DNA of 35,647 bases, taken from contig JAFDVK010000021.1 of NCBI GenBank assembly GCA_018269005.1, positions 1 to 35,647 on the forward strand, given 5' to 3'. The translations under genes and the position numbers were made by a program. Source of the DNA: Acidobacteriota bacterium (GTDB lineage Bacteria > Acidobacteriota > Blastocatellia > Pyrinomonadales > Pyrinomonadaceae). Under the pieces are notes generated by a model, which worked only from the letters and a program-made list of their open reading frames with translations, did no database searches and was not told the DNA's origin. This document shows positions 1 through 10,662 of the stretch, in pieces. Within the stretch, counting starts at the first letter, position 1; each line of letters begins with the position of its first letter.

Positions 1-842
1 CGGAGCAGAAGCCCGACGTTGTCGCCCGCCATTCCCGAGTCAAGAAGCTTCTTGAACATCTCGACGCCCGTTACAACAGTGTTCTTCGTGTCCTTGATGC
101 CGACGATCTCGACAGGCTCGTTGACGTTGATCACTCCGCGTTCGATACGGCCTGTTGCGACCGTTCCGCGTCCCTGGATCGTGAAGATGTCCTCGACCGG
201 CATAAGGAACGGCTTGTCCGTCTCGCGTGCCGGCGTAGGGATGTAGTCATCCACCGCCTGCATCAGCTCGTCGATCTTTGCTTCCCATTCGGCGTCGCCT
301 TCGAGTGCCTTCAAGGCCGAACCTTGGATGACAGGGATGTCGTCGCCCGGGAACTCGTACGAGGAGAGAAGCTCTCTTACTTCCATCTCCACAAGCTCAA
401 GCAGTTCCTTGTCATCGACCATGTCCACCTTGTTCATGAACACCACCATCGCCGGCACGCCCACCTGACGTGCGAGCAGGATGTGCTCGCGTGTCTGCGG
501 CATCGGGCCGTCCGTCGATGCGACCACGAGGATCGCTCCGTCCATCTGTGCCGCTCCCGTGATCATGTTCTTGACATAATCAGCGTGTCCCGGACAGTCG
601 ACGTGCGCGTAGTGCCGGTTCGCCGTCTCGTACTCGACGTGCGACGTCGCGATCGTGATACCACGCGCCTTCTCTTCAGGTGCGTTGTCGATCGAATCGA
701 ACGCACGTACCGTGATCTTCGGATTGTGCTTTGCCAGCACCTTCGTGATCGCCGCCGTCAACGTCGTCTTCCCGTGATCCACGTGACCGATCGTCCCTAT
801 GTTCACGTGCGGCTTACTTCGATCGAATTTCTCTTTGCTCAT
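1..842 (-). CDS. tuf: Elongation factor Tu, C-terminus beyond window
   Basis: EF-Tu is the GTPase that carries aminoacyl-tRNA to the ribosomal A site. On the minus strand the frame opens with ATG at 842 and reads [19 protein letters not shown], then the P-loop [10 protein letters not shown]. It stays open to the window edge at about residue 281, ending in the domain 2 sequence [20 protein letters not shown]. No stop is present because the gene runs off the window, not because it is broken. It lies 74 bp downstream of fusA, the usual end of a str operon. The gap holds an interrupted hairpin (875-906) that could be a processing or attenuation site. Identity is certain; whether a second tuf copy exists cannot be seen. 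Confidence 0.98.
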   Translation of the reverse strand, partial: MSKEKFDRSKPHVNIGTIGHVDHGKTTLTAAITKVLAKHNPKITVRAFDSIDNAPEEKARGITIATSHVEYETANRHYAHVDCPGHADYVKNMITGAAQMDGAILVVASTDGPMPQTREHILLARQVGVPAMVVFMNKVDMVDDKELLELVEMEVRELLSSYEFPGDDIPVIQGSALKALEGDAEWEAKIDELMQAVDDYIPTPARETDKPFLMPVEDIFTIQGRGTVATGRIERGVINVNEPVEIVGIKDTKNTVVTGVEMFKKLLDSGMAGDNVGLLL

Positions 843-874
843 AATGTTAAGTTTCCTGTTTTCTTAATTTATGA

Positions 875-906
875 GAAGGGACTGAAGAATATGACTTCAA
901 CCCTTC
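875..906 (-). other. Hairpin between fusA and tuf
   Basis: An interrupted inverted repeat fills much of the fusA-tuf gap: GAAGGG (875-880) pairs with CCCTTC (901-906) and GAAG (884-887) with CTTC (895-898), around a 7-nt loop. No U-run follows on the minus strand, so it looks more like a processing or transcript-stability hairpin than a strong terminator. Function is inferred only. Confidence 0.4.
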
Positions 907-916
907 ATCCCTTTTC

Positions 917-3013
<2,097 letters not shown>

Positions 3014-3027
3014 TACAAATTAATTCC

Positions 3028-3092
3028 ACCGCCGAGACGCGGAGACGCAGAGTTTTACAGAAACTTTCTCGGCGTCTCTGCGTCTCTGCGGT
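3028..3092. repeat. Palindromic intergenic repeat in the str operon
   Basis: Arms 3028-3052 and 3068-3092 are inverted copies of a sequence built from 'gagacgc' units (ccgccgagacgcggagacg and its complement), with about three mismatches over 25 bp and a 15-nt loop. GTTTTAC just inside and GTAAAAC just outside add further pairing. It occupies almost the whole rpsG-fusA spacer, so it is transcribed in the operon mRNA. A sequence of the same style sits between the ArsC-like gene and scpA (27868-27988). It looks like a dispersed repeat rather than an operon-specific regulator. Confidence 0.75.
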
Positions 3093-3103
3093 AAAACTTC
3101 CGT

Positions 3104-3574
3104 TTAGAATCGATAATGCGCGAACGCTTTGTTCGCTTCTGCCATGCGGTGGACATCGTCCTTCTTCTTCAAGGCTCCGCCGCGGCCGTTGGTCGAATCG
3201 AGAAGTTCGCCTACCAAGCGATCTTCCATCGTCTTTTCGCTGCGGTTACGTGCATTCGAGACGATCCAGCGGATCGCAAGCGTATTGCGGCGGTCGCGCG
3301 AAACTTCGAGCGGCACCTGATAGGTCGCACCACCGATACGACGCGATTTGACCTCAAGCGTCGGGGCAACCGTATCCAGGGCCTTCTTGAAGACCTTGAG
3401 CGGTTCTTCGCCCGTCTTTTCGCCGATCTTCGTCATCGCACCGTAGAAGATCTGTTCCGCTACGGTCTTTTTTCCCTGCCACATCAAACCATTGATGAAC
3501 TTCGTGACCGCGATGCTGTTATAGATCGGGTCGGGAAGGATCTCTCTTTTTGCTGCAACTCTACGTCTTGGCAT
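3104..3574 (-). CDS. rpsG: 30S ribosomal protein S7
   Basis: S7 nucleates assembly of the 30S head and contacts E-site tRNA. The 156 residues match the bacterial length. The N-terminus [20 protein letters not shown] and the inner segments [21 protein letters not shown] and [11 protein letters not shown] are hallmark S7 sequences; the C-terminus ends in [13 protein letters not shown]. It follows rpsL by only 2 bp, so the two are surely cotranscribed and probably translationally coupled. S7 is the classic autogenous repressor of str operons in enterobacteria; the 2-bp spacing leaves no room here for the long rpsL-rpsG spacer structure used in E. coli. Confidence 0.98.
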   Translation of the reverse strand: MPRRRVAAKREILPDPIYNSIAVTKFINGLMWQGKKTVAEQIFYGAMTKIGEKTGEEPLKVFKKALDTVAPTLEVKSRRIGGATYQVPLEVSRDRRNTLAIRWIVSNARNRSEKTMEDRLVGELLDSTNGRGGALKKKDDVHRMAEANKAFAHYRF

Positions 3575-3576
3575 AA

Positions 3577-3957
3577 TTATTTAGCCCCTTTCGGCCTCTT
3601 AGCACCGTACTTCGAACGAGCTTGATTGCGGTTCGCGACGCCTGAAGCGTCGAGCGTTCCGCGAACAACGTGATAACGCACACCCGGAAGATCCTTTACA
3701 CGGCCGCCGCGGATAAGCACGATCGAGTGCTCCTGCAGGTTGTGGCCGATACCGGGAATATAGGTCGTAACCTCGATCTGGTTCGTCAAGCGAACACGAG
3801 CGACTTTACGAAGTGCCGAGTTCGGCTTCTTAGGCGTCGAAGTGTAAACGCGTGTGCAGACGCCGCGCTTCTGCGGGTTTGCCTGCAGTGCCGGGCTGGC
3901 GGTCTTATACTGCACCCGCTGGCGGCCCTTGCGAACTAGTTGGTTGATTGTAGGCAT
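3577..3957 (-). CDS. rpsL: 30S ribosomal protein S12
   Basis: S12 sits at the decoding centre and is the target of streptomycin-resistance mutations. The 126-residue product has the invariant [23 protein letters not shown] (lysines at 43-44, wild-type-like) and [12 protein letters not shown] segments; the Asp of KDLPG is the residue methylthiolated in other bacteria. The C-terminus [14 protein letters not shown] is typical. It is the first gene of the str operon, about 300 nt downstream of the promoter at 4271-4299. The sequence suggests a streptomycin-sensitive ribosome (inference). Confidence 0.98.
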   Translation of the reverse strand: MPTINQLVRKGRQRVQYKTASPALQANPQKRGVCTRVYTSTPKKPNSALRKVARVRLTNQIEVTTYIPGIGHNLQEHSIVLIRGGRVKDLPGVRYHVVRGTLDASGVANRNQARSKYGAKRPKGAK

Positions 3958-4263
3958 CGTTTATTCTCGTTCCCTATCTCGCTAAAAAGACAAAATCAAA
4001 GTCTTACCTGACTCTTGCCGGATCGCGCGTCCGGCAGTTAGCTCAAGCAGCATCTTTGCTGAATGAATTAATTTTAAGCTCTTAAACCCTTGAAAAATCT
4101 CACTTTGCTGTGGCGTGGCCTGTTAAGAAGTGTTCTCTTTACGCCGCCTCTCACGGGTGTCCGCAAGCCGCTTTACGCTACAATTCCTGCTTCGATTCTC
4201 AAGTATCCTTTGCCTTGCAAACTCAACAGAACTTACAAGACTCCCGGGCCGTTAAAGTCCGAA
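3958..4263 (-). promoter_or_regulatory. Long 5' leader of the str operon
   Basis: No convincing gene lies between rpsL and the acyl-CoA synthetase; the two small plus-strand frames near 4090-4319 have no family resemblance and lie antisense to the leader. If transcription starts near 4264, the rpsL mRNA has a leader of about 300 nt. It holds a 7-bp hairpin (TGCCGGA 4016-4022 with TCCGGCA 4030-4036) and a smaller CAGCA/TGCTG hairpin near 4047-4060. Neither is followed by a U-run on the minus strand. The length suggests post-transcriptional control, but no known leader motif was recognised. Confidence 0.45.
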
Positions 4264-4270
4264 ACTTTAG

Positions 4271-4299
4271 ATACTACGAATTTCCCTGGTGTGTGTCAA
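4271..4299 (-). promoter_or_regulatory. Sigma70-type promoter of the str operon
   Basis: On the minus strand a perfect -35 TTGACA (4299-4294) is followed after exactly 17 nt by TAGTAT (4276-4271), a 4/6 match to the -10 consensus. Transcription would start near 4264 and run into rpsL. It is the best promoter match seen in the window and in the right place for a highly expressed operon. The same TAGTAT -10 appears upstream of the DinB genes. Confidence 0.7.
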
Positions 4300-4330
4300 G
4301 GCAAGAAGCAATAAATTGAGGGGTAGGCGG

Positions 4331-6151
4331 CTATCCGCAGATCTCGTCGATCTGAGGGCCGTATTTCTCGTCCACGACGCTGCGTTTGATCTTGAGAGTT
4401 GGGGTCATTTCGCCTTTGTCGATTGAGAATTCGCGAGGGAGGAGAGCGACGCGTTTCACACGTTCGTAGTCGGAGAGTTCGGCCGTCAGGGCGACGGCGT
4501 CCTTTTGAACACGCTTGATAAAGGCAGGATCTGCGGCGAGTTCTTCGCGAGGTCGAGAAACATCAGCTCCCACAGCTTTCATTTCGTCCTTTAGGGCTTC
4601 CCAATCCGGCACGATCAGTGCTCCGACCTGTTTGCGGCCCGAACCGACGACAACGGCCTGACCGACAAGCGGACTTTGCTTCAGGAGGCTCTCGACCTGA
4701 AGCGGTGCGACGTATTTGCCATTTGAGAGCTTGAAGAGATCTTTTATTCGGTCAGTGATGTAAAAATGGCCGTCCGTGTCGGTGTAGCCGATGTCGCCCG
4801 TGTGATAAAAGCCTTCTGAGTCGATGGCCGACGCGGTCGCTTCCGGGTCGTTGTAATATCCTTGCATCACACAGCGGCCGCGTATGAGGACTTCGCCGTC
4901 CTTCTCGGCGATCTTCATCTCGATCCCATCGAAAGGACGCCCGATCGAGCCGACCTTGTTGTCCTCGGGGCGATTCGCACAGACGATGCATGCCTCGGTC
5001 ATCCCGTAACCCTGCAAAATGGGAATTCCCGCGGCCCAGAACGCGTAACTGAGCTTCTTTGAGAGCGGAGCACCGCCCGAGACGAAGAACCTCAATGCAC
5101 CGCCAACGCCGTCACGCCATTTTGAGAAAACGAGCTTGTCGGCAACGAGGTGTTTCGCCCGTATCGACGCCGGCACGCCATCGTGGCTGTCCTTGAAGGA
5201 CCAATATTCCTGTCCGACCCGCAAAGACCACTCGAAAAGGCGCGTCTTCATTCCACCCGCGGACATCCCCTTCTTGACGATCTTGTGATGCACCTGTTCA
5301 AAAAGCCTCGGGACAGCGGTCATTATCGTCGGCTTTACTTCTTTTAAGTAATTGCCGATCTGTTCAAAGGCCGAGCAGTAATGCACGAGCACGCCGTTCG
5401 CCGAGAGTACATAGAACACCGCCCTCTCGAAAATATGAGAAAGCGGAAGGACCGCAAGGCTTCGGTCGTGCGAGAGTATCGGCAGGCCTTTTGAGATCGA
5501 AACGATATTCGATACAAAGTTGTCATGCGAGAGCATCACGCCTTTCGGCGTACCGGTCGTCCCCGAAGTGTAAATTATCGTCGCAAGGTCATCTGACGAG
5601 ATCGCAGCTACCTTGTCTTCGAGAAAATGCGGATATTCTTTGAGGTATTCGCGGCCCGTTTCTTCGAGTTCACCAAGCGTCGCCGAACTTGTCCCGCGAT
5701 CGGCCGCGTCATCGAAAAAGATCACCTTCCGAAGGTTCTCGACCGTCTGAACGCCTTCCTTGGAATGCTTCCAGAGCTTTTCACCGGAAATGAAGAGCAT
5801 CTTCGCACCGGAATTCTCGAGAATATACCGTATCTGATCGACCGCCTGGGTCGTATAGATCGGCACGTTGACCGCGCCGAGGCTCAAGATCGCAAGGTCA
5901 ACAAGCGACCATTCCGGCCGATTCTCAGAGATGATGGCGATGCGGTCGCCCGACCTAACACCCCAAGCCTCAAGCCCTGCCGCATAACGACGGACACGAT
6001 CGACCATTTCACCGCCCTTTAGGAAATGCCATGCCTCGCCGCTCTTAAAACCGACGACCGGATGATTCGCCCGCCTTTGAAAGGCCTCAAGGCAATAGGA
6101 CGGAAGATTTTGCGGGATCTGCTCGAAGTCTTTGAGATTGGGTGCGGTCAT
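4331..6151 (-). CDS. Long-chain acyl-CoA synthetase (AMP-forming)
   Basis: This enzyme activates fatty acids with ATP and CoA through an acyl-adenylate. The 606 residues match the long-chain (FAA1/FadD-like, TIGR02188-unlike) branch. The AMP-binding signature IIYTSGTTGTPKGVMLSH lies near residues 192-209. GYGMTEA (A5 motif), the YHTGDIG region and the DRIKDLFKLSNGKYVAP segment, which carries the hinge and gate residues, follow in order. It has no signal peptide, so it acts in the cytoplasm or on the inner face of the membrane. It starts at ATG 6151 and stands alone, with 182 bp separating it from the DUF4920 gene. It may serve beta-oxidation with the acyl-CoA dehydrogenase at 31794. Exact substrate length cannot be read from sequence. 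Confidence 0.93.
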   Translation of the reverse strand: MTAPNLKDFEQIPQNLPSYCLEAFQRRANHPVVGFKSGEAWHFLKGGEMVDRVRRYAAGLEAWGVRSGDRIAIISENRPEWSLVDLAILSLGAVNVPIYTTQAVDQIRYILENSGAKMLFISGEKLWKHSKEGVQTVENLRKVIFFDDAADRGTSSATLGELEETGREYLKEYPHFLEDKVAAISSDDLATIIYTSGTTGTPKGVMLSHDNFVSNIVSISKGLPILSHDRSLAVLPLSHIFERAVFYVLSANGVLVHYCSAFEQIGNYLKEVKPTIMTAVPRLFEQVHHKIVKKGMSAGGMKTRLFEWSLRVGQEYWSFKDSHDGVPASIRAKHLVADKLVFSKWRDGVGGALRFFVSGGAPLSKKLSYAFWAAGIPILQGYGMTEACIVCANRPEDNKVGSIGRPFDGIEMKIAEKDGEVLIRGRCVMQGYYNDPEATASAIDSEGFYHTGDIGYTDTDGHFYITDRIKDLFKLSNGKYVAPLQVESLLKQSPLVGQAVVVGSGRKQVGALIVPDWEALKDEMKAVGADVSRPREELAADPAFIKRVQKDAVALTAELSDYERVKRVALLPREFSIDKGEMTPTLKIKRSVVDEKYGPQIDEICG

Positions 6152-6277
6152 CTGTGGCTATTAAACCGCTTGTCCAGCTTTACCGAAGGCTCAAGACGGG
6201 AGTTTTGTTGCAATTCTTGCAAAACATCGGCCGCAAGTCCACTTGAGCCGCCCGCAACCTCAGAACAAAAGGCCAAA

Positions 6278-6298
6278 AGCGAAGGTCCGCCGACCTTT
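6278..6298 (-). terminator. Probable terminator after the DUF4920 gene
   Basis: AAGGTC (6282-6287) and GACCTT (6292-6297) form a 6-bp stem with a CGCC loop. On the minus strand the stem is followed by CGCTTTT, a short U-run. It lies about 36 bp past the DUF4920 stop codon, so it probably ends that transcript. The rest of the 6152-6333 gap shows nothing else I can name. Confidence 0.5.
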
Positions 6299-6333
6299 CA
6301 CTTTTGACCTATCACTTATACCTTATTTCGGAT

Positions 6334-6873
6334 CTAGCTGCGCTTCAATTCGATGCCGGTGGCCTCGAACGAGATCTCGGTGACCGAACCGTCCGCATTG
6401 CGGTTGTCGAATTTCGCACCGTCCTCTTCGATCATATGATCGACCTCGGCCTTCGTGAGAGTTTTCACCTGGAATTCGCCTTCGACGCGTGCCGTCGCAC
6501 CGGCAGATTGGAGCGGAATGAAGAATGCGTGGCCCTTCATCTTTACACGCACGCTCTTTTCGCCCTGCTTTTCAGCGACCTCTGCCCAGCAGCCTTCCAT
6601 CTTGCACGAGCGGACGACGACGCCCTCAATGATAACCTTCTTGCCCGCGAACTTCTCCGGTTTCGCGAGAGCCTTCGATAGCGAGACCTTCTTAGAACTT
6701 CCGATAGCGTCGCCGCGTTTGAGCCAACCGTCGGTAGGAATTACGGCCGTTTTGTCGGCCTCGGTCGGCTTCTTACCGCCCTCCATTCCTTCCATACCTT
6801 TTTCCTGGCCGAACGCGGTGGCCGAGATCGCTAAGATCAAACCGGCGAGAATAATGAGACTTTTGAATTTCAT
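6334..6873 (-). CDS. Secreted DUF4920 family protein
   Basis: The product is about 179 residues from ATG 6873. An upstream in-frame start would add nine residues ahead of a clear signal peptide (MKFKSLIILAGLILAISATAFG), so 6873 is preferred. The mature part has the DUF4920 (PF16267) layout: SLSKALAKPEKFAGKKVIIEG, then a VVRSCKMEGCWAEV segment with two cysteines, then KGHAFFIPL. The family is predicted to be periplasmic with an OB-like fold; its function is not established, and the two Cys could bind metal or form a disulfide. It is 36 bp downstream of the amidohydrolase on the same strand and could share its transcript. Confidence 0.85.
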   Translation of the reverse strand: MKFKSLIILAGLILAISATAFGQEKGMEGMEGGKKPTEADKTAVIPTDGWLKRGDAIGSSKKVSLSKALAKPEKFAGKKVIIEGVVVRSCKMEGCWAEVAEKQGEKSVRVKMKGHAFFIPLQSAGATARVEGEFQVKTLTKAEVDHMIEEDGAKFDNRNADGSVTEISFEATGIELKRS

Positions 6874-6909
6874 ATATATTTTATTTTGTCTGCAAACCAA
6901 GAGTTTATC

Positions 6910-8583
6910 CTACTTCGCAGCAGAATCTGAATCGAAAACAACCTTTCCGCCGACGATGGTCGTGAGCACTTTCGCATTTGCGATCGCGGTCGGGTCGATC
7001 GTGAAAATATCCTCTGATAGGATCACCATATCGGCGAGTTTGCCGACTTCGAGAGTGCCCTTTTCGTTCTCCTGAAATTCCGCATATGCGGAGCCCAGCG
7101 TGTAGCACCGAACTGCCGCATCGACGGAGATCTTTTCATCGGGCAGCCAACCGTCGGGATTCTTATTGTCGGTCGTCCTTCTAGTAACTGCTGCATAGAT
7201 TCCGAACAACGGATTGAGAGGAGCAACCGACCAATCCGTCCCAAAGGCAACGTGCGCACCACTCGCAAGGAGAGACTTGAAAGCGTATGTGCCCTTTAGA
7301 CGATCCTTGCCAAGCCGCTTTTCGGCCCAACGCCCGTCATCGGTCAAGTGAACGGGCTGCATCGAGGCGACAACGCCAAGCTTCGCAAAACGCGGAATAT
7401 CGCTCACGCGCAGATGCTGTGCGTGCTCGATGCGAAAACGCCGGTCGGCCGGGCCGTCTTCTTTCTCGACGCGTTCGTATATGTCTAAGATCGTCGCATT
7501 CGTCCGGTCGCCGATCGCGTGGATCATCACTTGGAGACCGTTCTTATCCGCGGCAGAAATGTGCTCGTAAAGCTGCGGCATCTCCGCACTCGGAACACCG
7601 CTGGTCGAAGGCGTATCGGAATACGGTTCAAAGAACCAGGCCGTCGAGGATCCCAAGCTGCCGTCACCATAACCCTTCAGCGTACCCGTTCTGAGCATTG
7701 GGCCGCCGAACGCGTGACGTATTCCGACATGAGCACGCGATTTCCAGTCGATAAGGTCTGCTCCCGCGTAAAGCCGCGTTTTAAGTTTTCCCTGCTGAAG
7801 AAGCGTTTCATATACGGCAAGGTTCTGATTGGCCTGCATATCCTGGGCGCTTGTTACGCCAAGGCTCGCCGCATAATTCGTAGCTGCCTCAGCCGAGGCA
7901 AGACGCTGCTCGAAGGTCTGATCCGGAATGACACGCGAGACGAGATCCATCGCGGCATCCTTCAGCACGCCGGTCGGTTCGCCGTTAGAATCTCGAACGA
8001 TCACTCCTCCGGCAACATCTTTCGTGTCTTTCGTAACACCGGCAAGCTTCAAGGCAAGGCTGTTCGCCACCGCCATATGTCCGTCGAGGCGATTCACGAA
8101 TACCGGATTTTTCGACGCAGCTCTATCTATCAACTCTTTGGTCGGCAGGTTCGCCGGTGTCCAATTCTCGTGATCCCAACGGCCGCCGGTGATCCAGTCG
8201 CCTTCTTTCAGCTTTGCTGCATAGTCCTTTATCCGCTCGGCAAATTCTTCCGGTGACCGGGACGAACGAAGATCGACGAGCGAAAGCTGTTGGCCGCCCG
8301 ACACGAAATGCAGATGCGCATCATTAAATCCCGGAATGATCGTCTTGCCGCCGCCGTCTATAACGCGAGTTTTTGAGCCGATAAGCTTTCCTACCTCAGC
8401 ATCACTCCCGAGTGCGATGATCCGTCCGTTGAGGACGGCTATGGCCCGCACGACCGAACGGTTGTCGTCCATCGTGCGAATGTTCGCATTCCTGATCACA
8501 AGGTCGGCAGTGACCGTCTGCGAAACGCCGAGCGACGGAGTTAAGAGCAGCAATATCGTTAGGATGATGAGCAGATTCTTCAT
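6910..8583 (-). CDS. Secreted amidohydrolase family 3 protein (YtcJ-like)
   Basis: A 557-residue metal-dependent hydrolase of the PF07969 type. It opens with a signal peptide (MKNLLIILTILLLLTPSLGVS) and then the small beta-sandwich sequence ADLVIRNANIRTMD common to this family. GFNDAHLHFVSGG carries the HxH metal site, IEHAQHL a later His ligand, and GTDWSVAPLNP the Asp ligand; the C-terminus EVGKLADMVILSEDI closes the sandwich. Members cleave amide or N-formyl bonds, but substrates are mostly unknown, so none is assigned. On the minus strand a TATAAT hexamer lies 48 bp upstream (8631-8636) but without a good -35. It is divergent from the gene at 8643. Confidence 0.92.
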   Translation of the reverse strand: MKNLLIILTILLLLTPSLGVSQTVTADLVIRNANIRTMDDNRSVVRAIAVLNGRIIALGSDAEVGKLIGSKTRVIDGGGKTIIPGFNDAHLHFVSGGQQLSLVDLRSSRSPEEFAERIKDYAAKLKEGDWITGGRWDHENWTPANLPTKELIDRAASKNPVFVNRLDGHMAVANSLALKLAGVTKDTKDVAGGVIVRDSNGEPTGVLKDAAMDLVSRVIPDQTFEQRLASAEAATNYAASLGVTSAQDMQANQNLAVYETLLQQGKLKTRLYAGADLIDWKSRAHVGIRHAFGGPMLRTGTLKGYGDGSLGSSTAWFFEPYSDTPSTSGVPSAEMPQLYEHISAADKNGLQVMIHAIGDRTNATILDIYERVEKEDGPADRRFRIEHAQHLRVSDIPRFAKLGVVASMQPVHLTDDGRWAEKRLGKDRLKGTYAFKSLLASGAHVAFGTDWSVAPLNPLFGIYAAVTRRTTDNKNPDGWLPDEKISVDAAVRCYTLGSAYAEFQENEKGTLEVGKLADMVILSEDIFTIDPTAIANAKVLTTIVGGKVVFDSDSAAK

Positions 8584-8642
8584 ATCAAAAAGGAACCATT
8601 CCGCGGTAATGTTAGTATTTAGGCGAGGAGATTATACACCAA

Positions 8643-9137
8643 GTGCGGCCGCCATATATCCACATCGCAAGCCTTTTGATCGCAGCGGTCGGCTTGACCC
8701 TGATCGTTTTCATCTATTCAACTCGGCCGAAGAACCTCACAGAGGTCGCCACAAAGAGCAGCGTCGCGATCGGCACCTACGAGATCGATCCCAAGGAGTT
8801 CGAGAATGGGCTTGCCGCGTTCCGACGAGATGAGTTCGAGGCGGCTCGTGCCGCATTCGATCGGGCAGATCCGGAGAAACGTGATGCCGCCGTGCAGTTC
8901 TACGTCGCCTACAGTTTCTATCGACAAGGCTGGGGACGCGTCTCGAACGACAACGACCTTTTCTCAAAAGGACTTGTCGCAATCGACCAGGTCATTAAGC
9001 TCGATCCGAATTATCGTTCCACCGATTCCGGACTCGCAATGAAAACGCCGAGCGAGCTAAAGGCTGAACTCGAAGACGGCCTGAAGATCACCGTGTCGGA
9101 CTTTAACCCGATGAAACTAACCCGCGAGAGAAAATGA
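8643..9137 (+). CDS. Membrane-anchored protein with a TPR-like segment
   Basis: The frame starts at GTG 8643 and gives 164 residues; no ATG fits better. Residues about 8-26 (ASLLIAAVGLTLIVFIYST) form one N-terminal membrane anchor. The rest is soluble and includes an Ala-rich helical pair, ENGLAAFRRDEFEAARAAFDRAD, that reads like one tetratricopeptide repeat, then LDPNYRS, another TPR-like phrase. The stop overlaps the ATG of the next gene (ATGA), so the two are translationally coupled. No family was recognised beyond TPR-like, and no function is assigned. Confidence 0.7.
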   Translation: MRPPYIHIASLLIAAVGLTLIVFIYSTRPKNLTEVATKSSVAIGTYEIDPKEFENGLAAFRRDEFEAARAAFDRADPEKRDAAVQFYVAYSFYRQGWGRVSNDNDLFSKGLVAIDQVIKLDPNYRSTDSGLAMKTPSELKAELEDGLKITVSDFNPMKLTRERK

Positions 9138-9871
9138 CAGATATGGATACGGAAAGATCGGCAGAGCTCGCGGCAGCAGACAGCGGGCAGATCAAAACGG
9201 TAACGCTCGATTGGCGGATGGGCGAAACTGAACTTCGTTACGCAGTACGCGTCTATGTGATCCTGCCGGTGATCTTTCTTCTTGTAACGCTATTTGGCGG
9301 TATGCGTTTTGCCGCCGCCGACCACTCGTTCCTCTTCCTGCCGCCGCCTTTGATCTGCCTGATCTTTGGGGCGATAACGATCTTTCTAATATTCCGCGCT
9401 CGATTGATCCGTTTTGATGGGTGGCTCAATGAGGCGAGCCCGATCCTTGAGAACGCGGCCAACGCGGTGGTCGTATTTTTGCTATTTGCAGCAAGCGTGC
9501 AGGTTTACAACCTATTGCTGCCCGAGCAGGGCTTGGCGAATTGGGTCGTTACGGCACTCTTCATTTGGACGCTTTGGAATGATATCTTCGCTGATTTTGA
9601 TCAGAAGAAATTGCTTAGAAGCCTCGCCGGATTGTTCGCGATCGCCTTTGTCACGAAGTATCTCGTTCTTGCGAATTTAGCTGTGAAAAATGAAGCGAGT
9701 TGGCTGCAGCGTGTGATCGAAAATCCCGGAAAAGAAGCAGCCACGTGGTTCCTTGACCTTCCCGTTTACGCACCTGCAACAGGTTATCTTCAGTTCTTTA
9801 CTATCCTGCTTTTCCTCTTCGGATTATTCTTGATCCCTCAAGCCGCAAGAAAGGAAGAGCTATCTACCTAG
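9134..9871 (+). CDS. Six-TM membrane protein of unknown function
   Basis: A 245-residue protein with about six hydrophobic segments (near residues 38-58, 68-90, 107-128, 135-152, 162-182 and 217-238). The soluble N-terminus is about 37 residues and acidic. The start overlaps the previous stop by 4 bp, so the pair forms one unit. Its last 12 bp overlap, tail to tail, the PDZ anti-sigma gene on the other strand. No family recognised. The pairing with a TPR-like anchored protein suggests a shared membrane complex (inference). Confidence 0.7.
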   Translation: MTDMDTERSAELAAADSGQIKTVTLDWRMGETELRYAVRVYVILPVIFLLVTLFGGMRFAAADHSFLFLPPPLICLIFGAITIFLIFRARLIRFDGWLNEASPILENAANAVVVFLLFAASVQVYNLLLPEQGLANWVVTALFIWTLWNDIFADFDQKKLLRSLAGLFAIAFVTKYLVLANLAVKNEASWLQRVIENPGKEAATWFLDLPVYAPATGYLQFFTILLFLFGLFLIPQAARKEELST

Positions 9872-10657
9872 GCTGATGCCGACGGGTCTTCCATCTCGGC
9901 GAACGACAATTCGGCGTGCAGCGAATGCTCCAAAAAGTACGGTGTCGGCAGAAATGCGTTGACCATTGAGAGATTCGATCACGTCGCCGGCGAGCAGCCC
10001 GGAGCGGGCCGCAATACTATTCGCCGCGACGCTGTCGACCTGCAAACCGTTTGCCGTCGGGCTGAACGAAACGCCGAGTTGGCCAAGAATATCCCTGATA
10101 GAGATGCCGGTTCGCGTCTCATTCGGAGACACCGGTCGAGAATCGACATTTGGGTTGATTCCGCGCGGATAGATCTTTTCACCCTGAGTGCCTGATTCGA
10201 CGAAAGAAGTTCCCGCGTCGTCATTTGAAGGGCCGCGAGACACTGAGGTCAGCGGATCATCGACCTCCATACGTCTTTCGGGTCGGATCGACGGGCCGTT
10301 CGAAGCAAATGTCGTTGGCGGGATCTCGATCTCCCTTCCGGGAACCGTGGCCGGAGCTTCCTGCGGCTCTTTCGCGACAGCTACTTCGGTCGGCTCCGAA
10401 ACGGTCGCGGTCTCTGACCAATATGGGTTCAATATCAGGACGGTCGCCGTTACGGCTAACAGGGCGGCGGCGGGAACGGCTATCCGCAATGCACCGAACA
10501 AACCGCGCGGCTTGGCCGCAATTCGTGCCGAAGCAATGCGTGCCGAAACGCGAAACTCAAAATCATTCGGCGCGGAAACTTTCGGCATGGATGCGAGCAA
10601 ATTCGTAAGCTCTGCATCTGCAAGTTCAAGATCGTTTTCTTCGGGCATGTTAACCAT
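9860..10657 (-). CDS. Anti-sigma-like membrane protein with C-terminal PDZ domain
   Basis: A 265-residue protein directly after the ECF sigma gene (5-bp gap), the standard position for an anti-sigma factor. Residues about 1-60 are soluble and acidic and could be the sigma-binding part; no zinc-type HxxxCxxC motif is present. One TM segment (AVPAAALLAVTATVLIL) follows at about 68-84. A long Pro/Ser/Thr-rich linker leads to a PDZ-like domain at about 185-265 (GLQVDSVAANSIAARSGLLAGDVIESLNG). PDZ domains bind peptide C-termini, so this could sense envelope misfolding, much as DegS and RseP do with theirs. ATG 10657 has GGTAG 5 nt upstream; ATG 10648 is possible. The anti-sigma role is inferred from position. 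Confidence 0.75.
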   Translation of the reverse strand: MVNMPEENDLELADAELTNLLASMPKVSAPNDFEFRVSARIASARIAAKPRGLFGALRIAVPAAALLAVTATVLILNPYWSETATVSEPTEVAVAKEPQEAPATVPGREIEIPPTTFASNGPSIRPERRMEVDDPLTSVSRGPSNDDAGTSFVESGTQGEKIYPRGINPNVDSRPVSPNETRTGISIRDILGQLGVSFSPTANGLQVDSVAANSIAARSGLLAGDVIESLNGQRISADTVLFGAFAARRIVVRRDGRPVGISLGR

Positions 10658-10662
10658 TGCTT

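Noticed and set aside
4090..4319. Two plus-strand frames of 69-74 codons opposite the str leader
   Set aside because: No family resemblance, no ribosome-binding site, and the region is better explained as the str promoter and leader.
7519..8256. 245-codon plus-strand open frame
   Set aside because: Shadow of the amidohydrolase gene; no recognisable domain.
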